Both the position numbers and the translations under genes were made by a program. 64,000 nt of DNA, from contig NZ_RCHN01000031.1 of NCBI RefSeq assembly GCF_003671495.1, positions 1 through 64,000 on the forward strand, given 5' to 3'. The DNA comes from Ketobacter sp. Lineage in GTDB: Bacteria; Pseudomonadota; Gammaproteobacteria; Pseudomonadales; Ketobacteraceae. Below are positions 8,813-19,868 of the stretch, piece after piece. Each line of letters begins with the position of its first letter. The first letter of the stretch is position 1. The notes below the pieces were generated by a model. That model saw only the letters and a list, made by a program, of their open reading frames with translations. It did not search any database and was not told where the DNA came from.

Positions 8813-9979
8813 GTGTCCCAAAGTCCCCAAAAAGTCGCCGCAATATATAACGCCAAGGGCAGCAGCCCGTTAGCGGAATGCCTGGGTGAGCAGTATGTTG
8901 TCCTGGTGACGGCAAATGTGGAGACCCTCTACCCGGAGGCAGGTGAGCTGGTGTTGGCCCTGGTGGAAATCACAGACGCCGCGGATGCCGGCCTGGCTGT
9001 GTGCCAGCAGCTCAAGGCAGATTCCCGGTTTGAGGACGTTCCCATCGTGATCTATTGCCAGGCGTCGGCACCGGTGGATGCCATGGCCTTTTTTGATGCC
9101 GGGGCGGACGACATTGTTGATGCCGGGATTCCCCACCAGGACCTGCTGGCGCGCCTGAACAAATCCGTTTTTCATACCATTGCCAACCGGCAATTGAAGA
9201 GCCGCCTCAAGCAAGCGAACGAGATGGCGTTCAGTGCCATGTCCGATACCAGCGATCTGGGTGTCAATATCCAGTTTCTGGTGCATTGCCATGAATGCAG
9301 CAACCTCGACGAACTGGCCATGTTGTTTTTCCGTTCTCTTTCGCATTATCAGCTCAGTTGCAGCCTGCAATTGCGCAGTGAATTCGAAGTCAAGAACAGT
9401 GAAGAGAACGGGCTGGCCAAAGATCTGGAATCCCGCTTGCTGTGGGAGCTGAAAGACCGTGGACGGTATGTGGATTTTGGCCGCCGCTGTGTTATGAACT
9501 ACGGCCAGGTGTCGTTGCTGGTGAAGAATATGCCAGATGATGACAAGCGCTTTGGCACCATCAAAGACAATGTGTTTGCCTTGCTGCAAGGGGCGGATGC
9601 CCGGGTCAAGTCCATCGACAGCAGTCGCATGCTGGAGATGGAGCGGGACCTGATGAAAGGCATGTCCAACAAGATGCAGGGCGTGATGCAGCAGGTGGAC
9701 GATCGTTACCAGGAGGTGATGCGGCGTTGTGCTGAGTTGGTGGAGGATATGGCGGTGCGGGTGGATGAGGCCATCCTGTTTCTTGATCTGACAGAGGATC
9801 AGGAAAACACATTTTCCAGCATTATGCAGACCGGCGTTACCTCCATCAGCGAGCTCTTTAACGAAGGCGTCAAAATAGATGAAAGCTTCCGTAAGCTGAT
9901 TGATTACCTGACCAGTTCCTTGAGCTCCAGTGACCATGCATCGGTGGAAGAGCTGCGTACGCTGTTGGACAAACTATAA
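8813..9979 (+). CDS. Degenerate receiver-domain (pseudo-response regulator) protein
   Basis: The start chosen is GTG 8813 because AGGAGG ends 5 bases before it; an in-frame TTG at 8798 would leave that site inside the gene (388 residues from the GTG). Residues 1-125 have a CheY-like receiver shape (LVLALVEIT, then AVCQQLKADSRFEDVPIVIYC and FFDAGADDIVDAG). The phospho-acceptor Asp appears to be Glu and the conserved Lys of the TKP motif is absent. The remaining 260 residues have no recognised domain: a middle globular region with two close cysteines in HCHECSN, and a helical, coiled-coil-prone end. Probably a phosphorylation-independent signalling protein. No partner kinase is adjacent. Confidence 0.65.
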   Translation: MSQSPQKVAAIYNAKGSSPLAECLGEQYVVLVTANVETLYPEAGELVLALVEITDAADAGLAVCQQLKADSRFEDVPIVIYCQASAPVDAMAFFDAGADDIVDAGIPHQDLLARLNKSVFHTIANRQLKSRLKQANEMAFSAMSDTSDLGVNIQFLVHCHECSNLDELAMLFFRSLSHYQLSCSLQLRSEFEVKNSEENGLAKDLESRLLWELKDRGRYVDFGRRCVMNYGQVSLLVKNMPDDDKRFGTIKDNVFALLQGADARVKSIDSSRMLEMERDLMKGMSNKMQGVMQQVDDRYQEVMRRCAELVEDMAVRVDEAILFLDLTEDQENTFSSIMQTGVTSISELFNEGVKIDESFRKLIDYLTSSLSSSDHASVEELRTLLDKL

Positions 9980-9981
9980 AA

Positions 9982-10209
9982 TTATAAAGCGCCCAGGTAG
10001 CGGAACCGGGGCAGCGTTTCACCGTTCACTTCAACATTTTCAGTGAACATGGCCAGGGGGCGAACCCAAAGATCGTAATCCCCGTACAGGGTTCGATAGA
10101 CCACCATGGGTTCTTCGGTTTCACTGTGCCGGCCTACACCGATCACCTCGTAGTCCCGTCCTTTATAGTGTCGATAGCGTCCAGGTTGTAACATGAGTTC
10201 AAATGCCAT
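9982..10209 (-). CDS. DUF1653 family protein
   Basis: This 75-residue protein matches the DUF1653 pattern: PGRYRHYKGRDYEVIGVGRHSET near residues 9-31, then VVYRTLYGDYDLWVRPLAMF near 41-60. It converges with the receiver-like gene, ending only 2 bases from it. The start could also be the internal Met at residue 6. The biochemical role of the family is unknown. An 18-bp palindrome lies upstream. Confidence 0.85.
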   Translation of the reverse strand: MAFELMLQPGRYRHYKGRDYEVIGVGRHSETEEPMVVYRTLYGDYDLWVRPLAMFTENVEVNGETLPRFRYLGAL

Positions 10210-10238
10210 TGGCCATGCAGGTAATTAAGTAAGCACCA

Positions 10239-10256
10239 ATGGAATCATGATTCCAT
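10239..10256. promoter_or_regulatory. 18-bp perfect palindrome between divergent genes
   Basis: ATGGAATCA/TGATTCCAT is a perfect palindrome without a spacer. It sits 30 bases upstream of the DUF1653 gene (minus) and about 110 bases upstream of the sensor gene at 10365 (plus). The symmetry and site suggest binding of a dimeric regulator. Confidence 0.4.
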
Positions 10257-10364
10257 CGGAGACGCAACTGCTGCCGGAATTTGCCGCTGCGATTGGCACC
10301 GGTTTCCTGTTAACATGATCCCTGTTTGAGTGCATGAACAGACCCTAAGGCAGGGAGTAGCTTC

Positions 10365-12233
10365 TTGGTCCAATTTCTCATCCTGTTGCTCAGCGTGGTT
10401 GGCGTTGGCACTGGCCCGCTGCAGGCGGCAGAAGTCGATCTGGTGTTGAGCCGGGCACCGGCTCAGGTGGCGGTTGGGACGCATATGCAGTGGTGGTTCG
10501 ATTCGGGGCGGGTCGGAACCATTGATTCTGTTTTACATGGCCCGGTTGATTGGCAGGATTCCGATGCGGAAATTCCCAATCTGGGATACCAGCGCTTTCC
10601 CGTCTGGTTTCGTTTCGATGTGACCAACCTGGCGCAAAACCAGAAGTGGAATTTGGTAATTGACTATCCCTTGATTCGCGACCTGGATGTTTTTCTGGTG
10701 CGGGACGGGCAGGTAGTGGACGTTGTGCAACTGGGCGAACGCTTTGAGTTCAAGGCAAGACCGGTTAAACACCGCAATTACATTATTCCGTTTGAACTGG
10801 AAACCGGCGGCCAGTTGGGTTTTTATTTTCGCATGGAAGGGCCTTATGCAGTCCAGTTGCCAGTGAGTATCATGGACTCCACCGCCTTGCTGGAGTATGA
10901 AACCCTCGCGGTAATGTTGCATGGGCTCTTCTTTGGCTTTGTGCTTGTGATGGGGTGTTACAATTTCTTTCTGTTCCTGTCCACCCGCGAAAGCACCTAT
11001 CTTTTTTATGTCTGTTTCACTTTTTTAATCGGTATGTTCCAGCTGGTGCAGCAGGGATTTGCCTACCAGTTGTTGTGGCCCACTGAAGTCTGGTGGCAGG
11101 GTAAAGCCACCGGCGTGTTGTTGCACCTCTGTCTTATCGCCTGTTATTTGTTTGTGAACAGCTTTCTGGATATGCGCAACAGCATGCCGTGGAACTTCAA
11201 ACTATTTGGTGTGCTGGTGTTCCTGTCGGTGCTGGCGCTGATCGCGGCTCCGTTCATGGATGAGTTCTGGACCATTCGCTTTGGGGTGGTACTGGTGATT
11301 CCGGCGGTAATCCTGTCGGTGGTGGGTGGTTGGATCACCTGGAGCAAAGGTCGACGAGATGCCAAGTTGTTTTCCATCGCCTGGTTTGCTTTTCTGGTGG
11401 GGGGCATGTTGCTGGCGTTGAACAAGCTGGGTTTGATTCCCCGTAACCAGATTACCGAGCACGGGGCTGAAGTGGGCACGGTCATTGAGCTGGCTTTGCT
11501 GGCCTTTGCCCTGGCGGGGCGGATCAAGTTGGAACGCACCCAACGGCAACAATCAGAGAATCATGCCAGAGAAATGGAACGGGCTGCGCTGGTGGCGAAA
11601 GAGCACGCCCTGGAGCTGGAAAAAATGAACTCTGAGCAATTGGAGCGTAACGTGCGGGCCCGCACCCGGGATCTGCACAAAGCCCTGTCGGATCTGTCGC
11701 AAATGAACCGGCGTCTGGAACAGCTGAATCAGGTGGATGCTGTAACCGGAGTCGGCAATGAGAACAGTTTTCTGATGCATTTGAGCAAGGAGTGGGATCG
11801 TTCCTATCGCGATGGCGAAGTGTTGTCGTTGATCGTGGTGGAACTGGATAATTATCGGGATGTGCTGGCGGATTACGGCAGCGTGGCATCCGATGAATGC
11901 CTGAAGAATGTGGCGACCATTCTAGAGCGCTTGATTTCCCGCCCGGCAGATTGCATTACCCGCTATGGGGACAAAGTGTTCGGCATCATCCTGCCGGATA
12001 CGGATGAAAAGGGGGCGGATCATCTGGCGGCCCGCATCGTGACGGCCGTGGCGGAGCAGCCTTTTGATTTTGGTATTGCCCAGGTTCAGGCGTCCGTGAG
12101 CGTCGGAGTCGCGGCGGTACTGCCGCGGCAACCGGACCAGTACCGGGAGCTGCTGATGTTAGCAGAAAGTGCGGTGTACATGGCGAAAAGTGGCGGTGGC
12201 AACCGGGTTGAGTCTGTGATCATGGAGCCCTGA
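10365..12233 (+). CDS. 7TM-DISM sensor protein with degenerate GGDEF domain
   Basis: The start is TTG 10365, with CAGGGAG 7 bases upstream (622 residues). A signal peptide (cleavage near QAA) leads to a periplasmic 7TMR-DISMED2-like sensor (about residues 25-170). A 7-helix membrane region follows (about 180-385), then a coiled-coil linker (395-455) and a C-terminal GGDEF-type domain (455-620). The diguanylate cyclase signature is broken: RYGDKVF stands where RYGGDEF is expected. c-di-GMP synthesis is therefore unlikely, and nucleotide binding or protein-protein signalling more likely. The full-length paralogue at 28466 adds an EAL domain. The gene converges with the DUF1853 gene. Confidence 0.85.
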   Translation: MVQFLILLLSVVGVGTGPLQAAEVDLVLSRAPAQVAVGTHMQWWFDSGRVGTIDSVLHGPVDWQDSDAEIPNLGYQRFPVWFRFDVTNLAQNQKWNLVIDYPLIRDLDVFLVRDGQVVDVVQLGERFEFKARPVKHRNYIIPFELETGGQLGFYFRMEGPYAVQLPVSIMDSTALLEYETLAVMLHGLFFGFVLVMGCYNFFLFLSTRESTYLFYVCFTFLIGMFQLVQQGFAYQLLWPTEVWWQGKATGVLLHLCLIACYLFVNSFLDMRNSMPWNFKLFGVLVFLSVLALIAAPFMDEFWTIRFGVVLVIPAVILSVVGGWITWSKGRRDAKLFSIAWFAFLVGGMLLALNKLGLIPRNQITEHGAEVGTVIELALLAFALAGRIKLERTQRQQSENHAREMERAALVAKEHALELEKMNSEQLERNVRARTRDLHKALSDLSQMNRRLEQLNQVDAVTGVGNENSFLMHLSKEWDRSYRDGEVLSLIVVELDNYRDVLADYGSVASDECLKNVATILERLISRPADCITRYGDKVFGIILPDTDEKGADHLAARIVTAVAEQPFDFGIAQVQASVSVGVAAVLPRQPDQYRELLMLAESAVYMAKSGGGNRVESVIMEP

Positions 12234-12234
12234 C

Positions 12235-13149
12235 TCAGCGGGCCAGTGTTGCCAGGGCTCGGTCCAGCCAGTTTTCCGGCACGACGAACAGTCGCACGGG
12301 GGTCTCCTGCCAGTGATTGACCAGAAGCTGCACCGGATGTGGATAGCGTTGCTGGTTAAAGCGCTCAAGGATCTGTTGCAGGTTGGATGGAGCACGGGAG
12401 CGCAGCACCATCCACTCGTCTTTATTCAACCAATGAAAGCCCACTGATTCCTGCCTGGAAAATTGGTGGCGGAATTCCGCCTCGGTCATCCACTGGCCGC
12501 GCAGGTGATGTCGTTCAATGTTGCTGGGATGCGCCGGTTCGCCGTGTGAAGGATAGAACAGCCTGCCTTTGCACAGCAGCCGTGAGCGGCTGATATTCCA
12601 GCCTCGGGACTGGCAGTAATCCTTTGCCAGGCTGTGCCGGGACAGTCTCAGTTGCTTCTCAATCAGGTGATGATACTTCAGGTCCAACCGGTCTTTCTGG
12701 TGTGGGCCGAACCAATGGGTTTCGTTGTTGAGGGGAGGAATCCCCAGATAAAACTTGATGGCCAGCTCCCAGTGCTCGATTTCGTCGGTTTGCTGGTCCA
12801 GGACGATCAGGTCAAATTCGCCGAAGGTTTTTCCTTCTGCCTGAATTTGTACGTTGTGCGCCAGGCTTCGATAGCGTGGATTGTGCCGCAACCAATATAA
12901 CCATAAGCGTTCGAAATAGGGGCCCAGGCGGTGGTTGGTGGTGTGTTCCAGATGAGCTTCCAGGGGGGCTGGGTGGCGATCCAGTTCGATCAGGTGAGGG
13001 AGAATTCCCGCAAATGCCTGCTGGTAAAACCGGTCTGGGAAATGTTGGTTGTGATCCGGGGTTTTCATCAGGCCAGGACTGAGGATGGCCCACACCAGAT
13101 CCCGAACATGGGGGGATTGAAATTGTTGGAGCGTGGCCTGCAGTTCCAT
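12235..13149 (-). CDS. DUF1853 family protein
   Basis: The 304-residue protein matches DUF1853: VRDLVWAILSPGLM at the N-terminus, RLGPYFERLWLYWLRHNP near 73-90, FGEFDLIVLDQQTDEIEHWELAIKFYLG near 109-136, and a conserved tail. The GEFD...E-x-A-I-K arrangement resembles a PD-(D/E)xK nuclease core, but no catalytic activity is established for the family. It stands 15 bases downstream of the rhomboid-like gene on the same strand and is probably cotranscribed with it. Confidence 0.8.
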   Translation of the reverse strand: MELQATLQQFQSPHVRDLVWAILSPGLMKTPDHNQHFPDRFYQQAFAGILPHLIELDRHPAPLEAHLEHTTNHRLGPYFERLWLYWLRHNPRYRSLAHNVQIQAEGKTFGEFDLIVLDQQTDEIEHWELAIKFYLGIPPLNNETHWFGPHQKDRLDLKYHHLIEKQLRLSRHSLAKDYCQSRGWNISRSRLLCKGRLFYPSHGEPAHPSNIERHHLRGQWMTEAEFRHQFSRQESVGFHWLNKDEWMVLRSRAPSNLQQILERFNQQRYPHPVQLLVNHWQETPVRLFVVPENWLDRALATLAR

Positions 13150-13164
13150 TGCTGGGGCCGGGCC

Positions 13165-13806
13165 TTATTGTTGCGCTGGCGCTGGGCGGTGGAACAGCCA
13201 CAGGGAAATCAGCCCGGTGACCAGCCCGGTGATCGCGCCATAAAGATGGCTGTCGATGGCCACGGCGCCACCGATGAGATCTGCGGTGACGGTGTCCGGG
13301 CCGGCAATCAATTGCTCATAAACGAATTTGCCAATCAGGTACAGGCCAAAGAACGCGGAGAGAATGGCGCTGCGCCGCCAGCCGATGATCAGGTAATGGG
13401 TGAGAATGCCATAGATGGCGCCGGACAAACCGACGTACCAGCCGATCTCCGGGTTGAACAGGTAAATGCCCATCCCCACACCCAACGCGCAGATACCGAG
13501 GGCGGTCATTTCTTCTGTGGGCGTGATATCCTCGCGAAAGCTGGCGGAGACAATGAGGTAGCCCACCAGATTCAACACCGTATGGTTGAAACCAAGATGA
13601 ACGAACTGGCTGCTGATGATGCGCCAGAACTCGCCGTCACTCACCTTGTCGTGCACCAGCGCCAGGTCGTGAATGGTGCTGGCGGGCAATAAGGTGGTCA
13701 AGCAGATCAAGAGCATGACTGCGACGGAAAACCACCACTGCCGGAAGAACTCGTTAAAGCTCCTGCGGGCGGCGGCTTCCTGGCTGAGATCAATCTGGTC
13801 TGACAT
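13165..13806 (-). CDS. Rhomboid-family intramembrane protease, rhombosortase-like
   Basis: The start Met at 13806 (MSDQIDLS) avoids overlap with valS and gives 213 residues with about six membrane segments. The first loop has FWRIISSQFVHLGFNHTVLNLVGY, the catalytic Ser is in YVGLSGAIYG, and the catalytic His is in DSHLYGAITG, the Ser/His dyad of rhomboid proteases. The compact size and FWR...H...H...LN pattern resemble rhombosortases, which process GlyGly-CTERM surface proteins. No GlyGly-CTERM substrate is apparent in this window. Distinguishing rhombosortase from ordinary rhomboid needs a profile search. Confidence 0.75.
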   Translation of the reverse strand: MSDQIDLSQEAAARRSFNEFFRQWWFSVAVMLLICLTTLLPASTIHDLALVHDKVSDGEFWRIISSQFVHLGFNHTVLNLVGYLIVSASFREDITPTEEMTALGICALGVGMGIYLFNPEIGWYVGLSGAIYGILTHYLIIGWRRSAILSAFFGLYLIGKFVYEQLIAGPDTVTADLIGGAVAIDSHLYGAITGLVTGLISLWLFHRPAPAQQ

Positions 13807-13840
13807 GCTGGTTCTGCCCGTTAGGTGGTCGTAGCCCGCA

Positions 13841-16699
<2,859 letters not shown>

Positions 16700-16767
16700 C
16701 GGTGTCTCTTGTCTTTAACTGCGAACGAAAAGGGAGCCGGGGCGACCACTGAGGCGAGGGAGGTAGG

Positions 16768-16857
16768 CCACCAAAGTCTTCAAAACCGTCAGCCGCAAGG
16801 ACGCGGCTGTCGAGCCCCCAGGGATGGGTTCACGGCGTGTTTTGAAGACTTTGGTGG
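16768..16857. repeat. Long inverted repeat with inner hairpin (REP/MITE-like)
   Basis: A perfect 19-bp inverted repeat (16768-16786 and 16839-16857; arm CCACCAAAGTCTTCAAAAC) flanks a 52-base centre. The centre holds a second perfect hairpin, CAGCCGC (16790-16796) with GCGGCTG (16803-16809), and a CCCCCAGGGATGGG block. There is no T-run, so it is not a plain terminator. It fills the valS upstream spacer. The design is that of a dispersed intergenic palindromic element. Confidence 0.6.
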
Positions 16858-16911
16858 TCTGCCGACCGGATCGCGAAGCAAGAAGCCGCGGCGGCCGACA
16901 AGTATACCGAT

Positions 16912-17841
16912 CTAACGGGGATTTTTCTTGATCTCTTTGAACATTCTGTCCACCTCCTGCTCCAGCTTCATGCGCAGCTCGGCTTCCAGGCGGGGCATGT
17001 TGGCGCGGATCACCTCGTTGACCATCTGACTGGCTTTCTGGCGCAGGGCCTGGGCCTCCTTCGAGTTGGCATCAAAGGTAACTTTGTTGAGAGGATTGTC
17101 CTGCAGCAGGCGGCGTAATTGGGCGGAGGCGTCGTTTTCCCGATCCCGGTCCCTGTTTTGCTCCCAGGCATGGTTTTCGCGGATCTTATCCAGGGTGGAG
17201 CGGGGCAGGAATGGGTTCTCGGTCTTGTTGGTGGTCTGGAAACGGTTCAGCGGTCGCGTGACCTCCTCTGCCCTGGAGTCCGCTTTGGCAACCTCTGTGG
17301 CCGCTGCTTCGGCGACGACGGGCACAGACGGCGCGGCGTGGGTGTGTGTGGGTTGAGCGGGCGCAGATTGAGCCGGCTGGGCTGGAGGCTGCATGGCTTG
17401 ATGCTGTGGCGGGGGTGGGGGCGGTGCGATGTCGCCCCTGTCTCGATAGCTGCGGACCCGCTCGCTGATGTCCAGGGGGTCCTTGTCCAGGAAGCTCATA
17501 TCCAAGGCAGCACCGCTGCCGACGGCGGGCCGGCTCACCGGGTGGGTGCTGAACTGGGCGGCATTCAGGTCAATGGAGTCGGTTTCCTGCAGGGTGGGTG
17601 GCTCCGGATTCGGGCTGCTGGGGGCCGGGGTGGGCTTCGGAGGCGCTTCCTCAAGGGACTCATTCAGTACCGGCACATCGTCCACAAAACTCTTCAACAC
17701 CGGGATGTCCTCAGGAATGACCTGGGTGTCCTCGTCGTCTTCCAGATCCTCGTCCAGCATCTTGCTCAGGGACTCCAGATCATCCAGCATTTTGTCCTTT
17801 TGTTCCTGATTAATATGAGATTTTTGATCGCCCTGACTCAT
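16912..17841 (-). CDS. Acidic, proline-rich protein with C-terminal helical domain (unknown)
   Basis: The 309-residue protein has three visible parts: an acidic N-terminal helix region (LDDLESLSKMLDEDLEDDED), a long disordered Pro/Ala/Gln-rich middle (PPPPPP near 140), and a basic, helical C-terminus (QKASQMVNEVIRANMPRLEA, then LRMKLEQEVDRMFKEI). The last helix loosely recalls the C-terminal module of PopZ/DUF2497 scaffold proteins, which also pair an acidic/proline-rich stretch with short terminal helices; this is resemblance only. It lies between holC and valS, a place where related bacteria also carry an uncharacterised protein. No signal peptide or membrane segment. Confidence 0.7.
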   Translation of the reverse strand: MSQGDQKSHINQEQKDKMLDDLESLSKMLDEDLEDDEDTQVIPEDIPVLKSFVDDVPVLNESLEEAPPKPTPAPSSPNPEPPTLQETDSIDLNAAQFSTHPVSRPAVGSGAALDMSFLDKDPLDISERVRSYRDRGDIAPPPPPPQHQAMQPPAQPAQSAPAQPTHTHAAPSVPVVAEAAATEVAKADSRAEEVTRPLNRFQTTNKTENPFLPRSTLDKIRENHAWEQNRDRDRENDASAQLRRLLQDNPLNKVTFDANSKEAQALRQKASQMVNEVIRANMPRLEAELRMKLEQEVDRMFKEIKKNPR

Positions 17842-17857
17842 GTTTCGCTACCATCAC

Positions 17858-18274
17858 CTAAATGTTGTGCGTATTTAAAGCATAGCCTCTTTCTTTGTAA
17901 TACCGAAAATTGTCCCGGCTTTGTGACCTGGATTCCGGTTTTCCCGGCACAATTTCGGCGACCCGCTGGAATCGGGAAAAAAAGGGCGGAATGGTACCGG
18001 CCAGGTTCACCATGACATCCCCGTGCTGCTGAGGCTCCCCCTGGTGGGAAATCTGGATCGGCTGATGAGGGTCGTTGGAGCCGGTTCCGTGAGCCAGGAA
18101 CGACTCCGGCCGCTGCCAGAGCTCCTCGCTCAGCAGCCGGGTCTGGGTATCGTCCAGGGTGTGGATGTAGACCTGGTGACCCCGGCGAAACGCCTTTTCC
18201 ACCAGCCTCGCCGCGTAATTCAGCGGCGAGATCCGGTTATCTTCCGGCAGAATATAGAAATCCACCCGGGTCAT
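17858..18274 (-). CDS. holC: DNA polymerase III chi subunit
   Basis: The 138-residue protein shows the chi pattern: VDFYILPEDNRISPLNYAARLVEKAFRRGHQVYIH, then the WQRPESFLAHG segment and a C-terminal RYYKERGYAL. Chi binds single-stranded-DNA-binding protein and links it to the clamp loader through psi. The ATG overlaps the pepA stop by 4 bases, so it is translationally coupled in a pepA-holC-unknown-valS series, the usual gammaproteobacterial arrangement. Confidence 0.93.
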   Translation of the reverse strand: MTRVDFYILPEDNRISPLNYAARLVEKAFRRGHQVYIHTLDDTQTRLLSEELWQRPESFLAHGTGSNDPHQPIQISHQGEPQQHGDVMVNLAGTIPPFFSRFQRVAEIVPGKPESRSQSRDNFRYYKERGYALNTHNI

Positions 18275-19764
18275 GACTTGACCTGTCGCAACAGGTATTC
18301 GGTGAGCAATGGTACCGGCCGGCCGGTCGCGCCCTTATTGGCCCCCCCGTTGAAGGCACTGCCGGCCACATCCAGGTGGGCCCAGGGGTAGGCTTTGGTG
18401 AACCGGGACAGGAAGCAGGCGGCGGTGATGGAGCCAGCTTTGGGGCCGGCATTGCCGATATTGCCGATGTCGGCAAAGGGGCTGTCCAACAGGGCCTGAT
18501 ATTCATCCCACAGGGGCAGGCGCCAGACTTTGTCCTGGGTGTAGTCGGCGGCGGCCTGCAGGTCCGCAACCACGGCTTCATCGTTGCTCATCATGCCGCT
18601 GGCGAAAGGCCCCAGTGCCACAATGATGGCGCCGGTGAGGGTGGCGATGTCCACCACCGACGCGGGCTTGAAGCGCTCTACGTAGGTGAGGGCATCACAC
18701 AGTACCAGCCGGCCCTCGGCATCGGTATTCAGGATTTCCACGGTTTGGCCGGACATGGTGGTCACGATATCCCCCGGGCGAGTGGCTTTGCCGCTGGGCA
18801 TGTTTTCGGCCGCGGCCACTACGCCCACCACATTCATGGGCAACTTCATTTCCACCACGGCCTGCATGGTGCCGAAGACGGAGGCGGCGCCACACATGTC
18901 CCACTTCATGGCATCCATGTCCGGAGCCGGTTTCAGGGAGATGCCGCCCGTGTCGAAAGTAATGCCCTTGCCCACCAGCACGTGGGGCGGTTGGGATTTC
19001 GGGCCGCCTTTGTATTCCATGATGATCAGTTTTGAGGGCGTATCGCTGCCGTTGCCCACAGACAGCAGGGAATTCATACCCAGTTCCGCCATCTGCTTTT
19101 CATCCAGAATTTTGGTGGTCAGGGTGGGGCAGCCGCGGGACAGTTTGCGGGCTTCCTGGGCCAGGTAGCTGGGATTGCACACGTTGGGCGGCGTGTTGCC
19201 CAGGTCGCGGGCGTAGTTCATGCCATTGGCGATGGCCTTGCCAATCACTGCGCCTTGTTCCACGGCCTTGGGATCGGTGGTGGTCAACAGAGTGACTTTT
19301 TTCAGGCTCACCAGCTTGTGGTTGTCCTTGCTCTTGAAGGCATTGAAGGTATAAGCCGCCGCCTCAAACAGTTCCACAGCTTGACGGGCCACCCAGTGCG
19401 CATCCCGCTCGCCCACCTGGATATCATCCAGGGCCAGGGCGGCGTCTTTGGCTGCGGTGCTTTTCAGGGCGCTGGCGGTGGCGGCGAGGGCTTTGCGCAG
19501 TCCGGATTCGGTTTGTTCGGTGGCTTTACCCAGACCCATCAGCACAATGCGCTTGGCGGCCGATTCTGTGACGGCGGTAAGGATTTGTACCTCCCCGGCC
19601 TTGCCTTTGATGTCGCCTTGAGCCAGTGCGTTTTCCAGGGCCTTTTTGGTGGTCGCGCTCAACGTGGCGGCACTGGTGCCTAATGTCGTGTCCTCGAACA
19701 CGGGCAGAATCAGCGCATCTGTTTTGAATTTTTCCGGTGTGGCTTTTTTGATTTTGAAGTCCAT
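18271..19764 (-). CDS. pepA: Leucyl aminopeptidase (M17 family)
   Basis: The chosen start MDFKIKKATPEKF (19764) gives 497 residues, the usual size, with GCGGGG upstream. The catalytic domain shows the metal-binding VGKGITFDTGGISLKP and the M17 signature NTDAEGRLVL, with two metal ligands in the latter. The N-terminal domain is the less conserved PepA regulatory/DNA-binding part. PepA cleaves N-terminal residues from peptides as a hexamer and in E. coli also acts in site-specific recombination and carAB control. Divergent from lptF, a common arrangement. Confidence 0.96.
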   Translation of the reverse strand: MDFKIKKATPEKFKTDALILPVFEDTTLGTSAATLSATTKKALENALAQGDIKGKAGEVQILTAVTESAAKRIVLMGLGKATEQTESGLRKALAATASALKSTAAKDAALALDDIQVGERDAHWVARQAVELFEAAAYTFNAFKSKDNHKLVSLKKVTLLTTTDPKAVEQGAVIGKAIANGMNYARDLGNTPPNVCNPSYLAQEARKLSRGCPTLTTKILDEKQMAELGMNSLLSVGNGSDTPSKLIIMEYKGGPKSQPPHVLVGKGITFDTGGISLKPAPDMDAMKWDMCGAASVFGTMQAVVEMKLPMNVVGVVAAAENMPSGKATRPGDIVTTMSGQTVEILNTDAEGRLVLCDALTYVERFKPASVVDIATLTGAIIVALGPFASGMMSNDEAVVADLQAAADYTQDKVWRLPLWDEYQALLDSPFADIGNIGNAGPKAGSITAACFLSRFTKAYPWAHLDVAGSAFNGGANKGATGRPVPLLTEYLLRQVKS

Positions 19765-19868
19765 GCAAACCCCGCAAGACAAAAGAATTCGTTTAATGGA
19801 TAATGGCGTCAATAGTTCATTACTAGCGAAAATTTTGCTGATTTACCATAGCAAACACTGTCTTTTCC

